A stretch of DNA of 64,000 nucleotides, taken from contig NZ_FNSC01000001.1 of assembly GCF_900105355.1 (NCBI RefSeq), positions 1,054,001 to 1,118,000 of the forward strand, in the 5' to 3' direction. The DNA comes from Pseudomonas anguilliseptica (GTDB lineage: Bacteria; Pseudomonadota; Gammaproteobacteria; Pseudomonadales; Pseudomonadaceae). A model generated the notes under the pieces. It made no database searches. It saw only the letters and a list, made by a program, of their open reading frames with translations, and was not told the origin of the DNA. This document shows positions 58,290 through 64,000 of the stretch, piece after piece (the first letter of the stretch is position 1; each line of letters begins with the position of its first letter). The translations under genes and the position numbers were made by a program.

Positions 58290-58731
58290 GGGGCAATCCT
58301 CGAACGAACCAACAGGTATACAGAAGTGTTTTGAGTTTACCCGAACAACTTTTCAGACACATAGGGTCGCGTTGTGACCACTAATTCACAAGCAGTATCA
58401 AAACCCGCAGCACCGATACCTCACAGCCCCTGAGCTAACTACCGCTCGCCAGAAGCAACGCCACTCCACCGCCCCAATTCTGAGTTTGGCGACACATGTC
58501 GGCGAGGCCCGCTTAAGCCAGCGGGATAACTTCCCATAAGCAGGCCTGGAATACGCCAAACAGTTCTCATTTTTCAGGAATCCCCCCTCGAGCAGCTTTC
58601 GTGATGTAACAACCAGGCTCACGTCAACTCTACTTAAGCACGGGGTAATACTGGCCTAGTCCAGATTAGTGTTTGCCATCCATCAATTGTCAGCGTTTCG
58701 CCGCTTAACCAATTACGACAAGGATGTATGC
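58290..58731. other. Intergenic region before the two-partner secretion genes
   Basis: 442 bases without a supportable gene on either strand. It holds a weak hairpin CCCGCTTAAGCCAGCGGG (58508-58525) and must contain the divergent promoters of the acyl-CoA dehydrogenase and tpsB, but I find no convincing -10/-35 pair. Confidence 0.45.
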
Positions 58732-60516
58732 GTGTTTAAAGCTTTTCTTGGCGCCTGCCGTTTGCGTTTGCACCTGCCTCTGCTCTGTAATTTGTGGCTA
58801 GCCGCCAGCCCACAGCTGTATGCGGCAGAAGCTCCTGCCCAGAACACTGAGGGCTTGCGTCAGCAGCAACTGCAACAGCACGAACTCAGACAACTGCAAC
58901 AGCAGCAGCGCCAGCGCCAGCTCGAACGTGGCGCTTTTTCCACCGACAGCGCCGTACAGGCACAGCCAACGAACGCCGAGCAAGACAGCCAGTGCTGGCA
59001 CTTGAGTGGTACCCGAATTGGCGGTGTCACCCTGCTTGAGCGCTCCGAGCTGGATGCGCGACTGCAACCGCTGATCGCCCCCTGCATGGGCGTCGGGCAG
59101 ATCAACCAGTTGCTCAGTACCATCACACAGGCGTATGTCGAGGCCGGTTATATCGCCAGCCGCCCTTACCTCAGCAGCCCTCCGGCAGCCGGTCAGTCGC
59201 TGGATATTCTGGTCGAAGAGGGTTTCGTCGAATCCATCGAACTGGCCGACCAAACGCTAGCGGTGTCACTGCGTGGCGCCTTCCCCGGCATGCTCGGCAA
59301 GCCGCTGAATCTGCGCGATTTGGAACAGGGCCTCGACCAGCTCAATCGTCTGCGCGCCTTCGATCTCACAGCCGACATCGCCCCCGGCACGCTGCAAGGC
59401 GGCTCGCGCATCATCATCCGCCCACGCGCCCTGATGAAACGCTGGGGGCTGGATGTCGGTCTGGACAACCTCGGCAGCGCCAGCACCGGGCGCGACCGCG
59501 CCACGCTCAGTCTGAGCCTGGACAGCCCACTGGAGCTCAACGACTACTTCAATCTGAGCCTGAGCGACACGCTCAACAGCGACGCCCGCTTCAGTCGCAG
59601 TCGCAGTCGCAGTCGCAGTCGCAGTCGCAGTCGCAGTCGCAGTCGCAGTCGCAGTCGCAGTCGCAGTCGCAGCCTTTACTACAGCGTGCCTTATGGCTAC
59701 TGGAACCTGGCTCTATTCGCCAGCCGCGCCGAATACTGGGCGCCGGTGCACCTGAGCCAGCAGACCGTGGACAGCGAGGGCCGCACCGACCAGTTCAGCC
59801 TGCGTCTGGACCGCGTTCTGTGGCGCGGCCAGCGCCATCAGTTGAGCGGCAACCTGCAGCTCGCGCACAAGCGTGTCGAAAGTCTGTTCCTCAACCAGCG
59901 CTTGCAGATCCAGAGCCCGACCCTGACCGTGGCCGAGGCCGGAGTCAGCCTATTCTGGCTCGACAACGCCACGTGGAACCTTGATCTCGGCTATGCCCAA
60001 GGCCTGACCTGGTTCGGTGCCGATCGCGACGATGAACGCCTGTTCGACGACCTGCCACGCCCGCAATTTCGCAAATGGCGCGCCAGCCTCGGTCAATGGC
60101 GCAATGGCCTGTTCGCCACTCAGCCCTGGCAGTGGCACAGCCAGTTATCGCTGCAGTACAGCCCCGACCCACTGCCGGCCATCGAGCAAGTCCTGGCCAG
60201 CGACGACTCGGCGGTACGGGGATTTCGCCGCAACTCGGCCTCCGGCGCCAGCGCGGCCATCTGGCGCAACACCCTGCGGCTGCCACGACAGCTCGAGCAT
60301 GGGCTGCTGCTAACACCGCGCCTGGGCCTGGATGGCGGTTGGGTCAAGGCCGATCACGGCGTCGCTCCGGAGCAGCTGGCCGGCGCCAGTGCCGGCCTGA
60401 GCCTGAACTGGCACGACCTGCGGCTGGACCTGGATTACCAGCGCAGCCTGCGCCGCCCGCAAACCTTCTCTCACGAACCAGAAATCTGGCTGATGCGCCT
60501 GAGCCTGTCGCTCTAG
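58732..60516 (+). CDS. TpsB/ShlB-type two-partner secretion transporter
   Basis: 594 residues of the ShlB/FhaC/HecB outer-membrane transporter family, secreting the adjacent TpsA. Signal peptide (NLWLAASPQLYAAEA), a Gln/Arg-rich linker (LQQHELRQLQQQQRQRQLE), a POTRA region (about 100-260, with GGVTLLERSELDARL and ASRPYLSSPP) and a 16-strand C-terminal barrel. The GTG at 58732 has AAGGA seven bases upstream; an upstream GTG at 58669 adds 21 unsupported residues. A 13-fold Ser-Arg tandem (see 59593-59670) expands one barrel-region loop. The end is the family's SLSL beta-signal. Confidence 0.9.
   Translation: MFKAFLGACRLRLHLPLLCNLWLAASPQLYAAEAPAQNTEGLRQQQLQQHELRQLQQQQRQRQLERGAFSTDSAVQAQPTNAEQDSQCWHLSGTRIGGVTLLERSELDARLQPLIAPCMGVGQINQLLSTITQAYVEAGYIASRPYLSSPPAAGQSLDILVEEGFVESIELADQTLAVSLRGAFPGMLGKPLNLRDLEQGLDQLNRLRAFDLTADIAPGTLQGGSRIIIRPRALMKRWGLDVGLDNLGSASTGRDRATLSLSLDSPLELNDYFNLSLSDTLNSDARFSRSRSRSRSRSRSRSRSRSRSRSRSRSLYYSVPYGYWNLALFASRAEYWAPVHLSQQTVDSEGRTDQFSLRLDRVLWRGQRHQLSGNLQLAHKRVESLFLNQRLQIQSPTLTVAEAGVSLFWLDNATWNLDLGYAQGLTWFGADRDDERLFDDLPRPQFRKWRASLGQWRNGLFATQPWQWHSQLSLQYSPDPLPAIEQVLASDDSAVRGFRRNSASGASAAIWRNTLRLPRQLEHGLLLTPRLGLDGGWVKADHGVAPEQLAGASAGLSLNWHDLRLDLDYQRSLRRPQTFSHEPEIWLMRLSLSL
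59593..59670 (+). repeat. Hexanucleotide tandem repeat (AGTCGC)13 in tpsB
   Basis: Thirteen exact AGTCGC units encode (Ser-Arg)13 within the barrel region, between NSDARF and SLYYSVPYGYW. The unit is six bases, so unit gain or loss keeps the frame but changes loop length. Such exact runs are prone to slippage, which would make the transporter length-variable. No other repeat this long is in the window. Confidence 0.9.
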
Positions 60517-60609
60517 CTCATCGCCCGACAGAACTGCGGGTCTACGCGCGAAGCCTGCGGCCATACGAAGACGCGCACTCCTATTCATCTCCACAAAATG
60601 AAGGTGTTT

Positions 60610-63600
60610 ATGCCCAACAACACGGAAGTATTTCTGCTCTCGCCCAGAGGCAGGCTGCGCTGGTCCATCGCCGGCCTAATGCTGTTTCAATCGCTGCAAC
60701 CGGCCTTCGCCGCCGGCCTGGCTGCCGCTAACGGCCCCGGCGGCACGCCGCAGATTCACAACCAGCAAGGCGTACCGGTGATCAACATCGTCGCCCCCAA
60801 CGCCTCCGGGTTGTCGCACAACCAGTTCCTCGACTTTAACGTCGACCGTCAGGGGCTGGTGCTGAACAACGCCTTGAGCAATGGCCAATCAATCCTGGCC
60901 GGACAGCTGGCGGCCAACCCGCAACTGCAGAGCCAGGCCGCCAGCGTGATCCTCAACGAAGTGATCAGCCGCAACGCCTCGCAGATCAACGGTGCCCAGG
61001 AGATCTTCGGTCGCCCCGCTGACTATGTCCTGGCCAACCCCAATGGCATCAGCGTCAACGGTGCCAGCTTTATCAACGCGCCACGCGCCAGCCTGGTGGT
61101 GGGCAAGCCCGAACTGCAGGACGGTCAACTGCAAGGGCTGAACACGCAGAATGCCAACGGCAAGCTCACCATCCAGGCCGGGGGTCTGCGCAACGACGAC
61201 GGTCGACTGGACCTGCTGGCTCCCCAAATTGATAGTCAGGGGCAAATTCGCGCCCGCGATGAGCTGAACCTGACCGCCGGACGTAACCAGGTCGGCTACA
61301 CCGATGGCCAGGTGCACGCCAGTGCCACGGCCAGTGCTGGCACCGGCCAGCGCATCGATGCCAGCCTGTTCGGCGCCATGCAAGCCGGACGCATCAATAT
61401 CGTCAGCACCGCTGAAGGCGCCGGGGTCAAGGTTGGCCCGACTCAGATCGACGGGCGCGACGGCGTCAGCATCAGCTCGGCTGGCGACCTGACCATCAGC
61501 GGCCAAGCGGCCCAGGACAACAGCCTCAACGGCCGCCTGGCCAACGTGCGCAGCAGCCAGGGCGACGTGGCCCTCAAGGCCGCCGCCGACCTCGGCCTAG
61601 CCGCCAGCGAGGTCAGCGGGCGCGACGTGCAACTCAGCGCCGGGCGCAACCTGACCTTGAGCAGCCTGGAGAGCAAGCAGCTACGCGAGTCGCGCAACAA
61701 CTGGAACAACAAGTTCTGGGGCATCACCTACGAGACCTACGACCAGACCATCACCGACCGCGACTCCCGCCAACACGGCAGCACCATCAAGGCCAGTCGC
61801 GATGCCAGCCTGCAGGCCGGCGCCGACACCCGCCTGCAAGGCTCCAGCGTCACGGCCGGTAAACAGCTCAAAGTCGACAGTAGCGGCGACCTGACGCTTA
61901 GCGCAGCCAACGAGATCAGCGAACACCGTGACCGCGGCAACCATCGCAAGCACCTGTGGAAAGCCAACTGGGACAACAGCTCCCGCAGCGAGCGCAGCAT
62001 CGCCAGCCAGCTCAAGGCCGGCGGCGACGCGGCAGTCCAGAGCGGCGCCAACCTGCGCCTGGAGGGTGCCGTGGTGCAAAACGGCGGCGACCTGATCCTC
62101 GGCAGCAAGCAGAAAATCGAGATCGACACGGCCACGCGCAGCCAGAGCAACAGCAACAGCAGCTACTCCGGCGACCTCACCGGCGGCAGCTTCTTTGGCA
62201 AGAATGGCAGCGGCGACAAGGCCCAGACCCTCAACCAGCGCAGCGAGGTCAATGCCCAGGGCAAACTGCTAATCGCCGCCGACGACGTGCGCATCAGCGG
62301 CAGCCAGGTGCGCGGCAAGACCGACGCCAGCGTGATCAGCCAACAGGGCAGCCTGACCATCGACGGTGTGCAGGACAGCTCCTTGAGCAATCAGCATGAC
62401 AAGGACAGCAAGCTGTTCGGCCTGGTCAAGGATGAGCAACGCAGCCGGGTCGCCAGTAGCACCCTGGTGCTCAGTGAGCTGAGCTCCGACAGCAACCTGC
62501 AGCTCAAGAGTGCCGCCGATCTGTCCGTGGTCGGCGCCTTGGTCGAGGCCGCCGACAAGCTCAAGCTCGATGCGGTGGGCAACATCGATGTGCTGGCGGC
62601 GAAAAACACCGAACAAACCACCGTCACCACCGACAGCCACGGCTTCTCTGCCTACGCTAAGGAAACCCAGGTCGCGACCGACACGCAGAAGGGCTCGCGG
62701 CAGTATCGCGCTGGCATCCGCTATGAGCAGGTCGAGGAAACCCGCAACAGCGACACCACCAGCCATCAGGGCAGCGAGCTCAAGGGCGGTACGGTAGCGC
62801 TGGCGAGCCAGGCCGAGCTGACCTTGCAGGGTTCGCAGATCGGCGCCGGCCAAGGCGGCGCAGCCTGGCCGCCAAGGACGTCAACCTGCTAGCGGCCCAG
62901 GACAGCAGCCACAGCGACAGCAGCCAAACACCACTGGCGTGGGTTTCTACTACACCGGCGGACTGGATCGCGCCGGCAGCGGCTGGGAGGGTGGGCAACA
63001 GACGCTCGACAGCAGTGCCACGGGCAGCACGGCCAAGACCAGCGGCATTGCTTCCGCCGGGCAACTACGCATCGATGCCGGTAACGGCAGTGGCACCCTG
63101 ACCAGCCAAGGAGCGCAACTCGTCGCTGGCGATAGCCTCCACATCAGCGCCGGAACGGTGGATAACCGGGCCGCACAAAATAGCCATAGCAGCACCCGCG
63201 ACGAGCAAGGCTGGAGCGTCGATCTGGGGGCGAACATTGAGTACAAGGGTATTACGCGGCCCATCGAGAAAGCCGTAGAAGGCGTGGCTCAACGCAACTT
63301 CTATCAGCCAGGTCTGCTCGATGCCTTCGAGCAGCCCAACCTCGGCCTCGACCTTGACGTTGCCTACCAGAACAGCCATAGCCAGCAACAAGACAGCACG
63401 GCCGTGGTCAGCCAGTTTAGCGCCGCCCAGCTGCAGCTGGACGTCGCCGGACATGTACAGGACCAGGGCACCCAGTATCGCGCCGATCAAGGCCAGCTGC
63501 AGATCAATGCCGGTAGCCATACCCTGAACGCCGCCAGCGACAGCCACAGTACGAGCGCCGACAACCTCAGCGTGAAGACCACGCTGCGCGTCTACACCAC

Positions 63601-64000
63601 TACCGGCAAGGACATCAACGGCCGCCTCAGCGGCATTGGTGGCTCTGCCGAGAGCAACAGCAGCAACAGTAAGGCAGTGCTCGGCAGCCTCAGCGGTAGC
63701 CAGGGTATTCAGATCCAGCTGGGCACCGACGGTGCCTACGAAGGCAGCCGTTTCAATGGCGGCCAGGGCGGCGTGCAGCTGCAAGCCGGCGGCGACCTGG
63801 TACTGAACCAGGCCAACGACCGACAAGCCAGCGACAGTCACAGCCTGAAGGGCGACGCCAGCCTGCAAGCTGGCATGAGCAAGGGTTCGGGCGGCAAGGG
63901 CGGCAGCGTTTCGGCCAGCTTCCTGGTCAACGACCAGCGTCTGAGTAGCCAGGACAGCCAGGCCCAGGTCGTCACGTTCGCCGGTAACGGCCCCAGCGTG
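60610..64000 (+). pseudogene. TpsA filamentous-haemagglutinin-like exoprotein, two frameshifts, runs off window
   Basis: Partner of the TpsB upstream. Extended signal (LRWSIAGLMLFQSLQPAFA), then the TPS secretion domain (about residues 30-260) with GLSHNQFLDFNVDRQGLVLNN and the NPNGI motif (YVLANPNGISVNG). Beta-helix repeats follow. Frame breaks occur near 62855, where GGCGGCGC needs one more G (read G-Q-G-G then SLAAKDVNLLAAQD), and near 62926, where CAAACACC needs one more A (then NTTGVGFYYTGG). After these the frame is open to base 64000. The C terminus, including any CdiA-type toxin, is beyond the window. The start at 60610 has AAGG six bases upstream; a weaker ATG lies at 60598. Confidence 0.85.

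Noticed and set aside
56577..58334. 585-codon plus-strand frame over the acyl-CoA dehydrogenase
   Set aside because: Shadow of a well-supported minus-strand gene.
59593..59670. CRISPR-like array
   Set aside because: Six-base units with no spacers inside a coding region are a microsatellite.

Overview
The window is chromosomal DNA from a Pseudomonas species (gamma-proteobacteria, GC-rich). The evidence is the gene order rsmA-apaG-apaH-glpE-prkA-yeaH-spoVR-cca, folK/folB/plsY/tsaD, rpsU-dnaG-rpoD and a complete hut locus, together with Pseudomonas-type REP palindromes. I cannot name the species; it resembles the mendocina/pseudoalcaligenes/stutzeri side of the genus more than P. aeruginosa itself.

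Layout. (1) 0-22.3 kb is core genome: the rsmA tail, the apaG-apaH-glpE cluster, the stress operon prkA-yeaH-spoVR, cca, a yfiRNB c-di-GMP operon whose cyclase is frameshifted, folate and phospholipid genes, tsaD, the macromolecular-synthesis operon rpsU-dnaG-rpoD, a large GGDEF-EAL sensor and tRNA-Ile2(CAU). (2) 22.3-31.1 kb is accessory: a PAAR-type VI effector with a candidate cysteine-protease domain and a lipoprotein that may be its immunity protein; a hipBA module behind four regularly spaced operators, whose HipA lacks the catalytic Asp; a NERD/zinc-ribbon protein; and two IS5-family copies flanking a YfbU-family gene and two small unknown genes. (3) 31.1-35.1 kb carries a decapitated sigma-54 activator, a sigma-54-type promoter with upstream palindromes, a GntP permease and a fused CoA-transferase, probably for short-chain or hydroxy-acid use. 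(4) 35.2-45.6 kb holds speB (frameshifted) with a PotF-like binding protein, a pentapeptide-repeat K+ channel, a LysR regulator, an M48 protease (frameshifted) with LemA, a leaderless tetR-hydrolase-thioesterase operon, a Gac/Rsm-type regulatory sRNA with its GacA box, and an EndA-like nuclease. (5) 45.7-54.2 kb is the histidine-utilisation locus hutI-hutG-(25-aa ORF)-transporter-hutU-hutH-hutC, divergent from hutD, with two HutC-type palindromes. (6) 54.5-64 kb holds a chemoreceptor, an acyl-CoA dehydrogenase, and a two-partner secretion pair. The TpsB of that pair carries 13 exact hexanucleotide repeats, and its TpsA exoprotein has two frame breaks and runs off the window.

How it fits together. 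Several systems point to surface and social behaviour: c-di-GMP turnover, Gac/Rsm control, a T6SS effector and a two-partner exoprotein. Nutrient systems for histidine, agmatine/polyamines and hydroxy- or short-chain acids lie in the second half. Five frame breaks in four genes (yfiN, speB, the M48 gene, tpsA twice), four of them single-base changes in short G, A or GC runs, may reflect sequencing errors as much as real decay. Two copies of a ~140-bp MITE-like repeat abut prkA and hutC and affect how those genes should be bounded.
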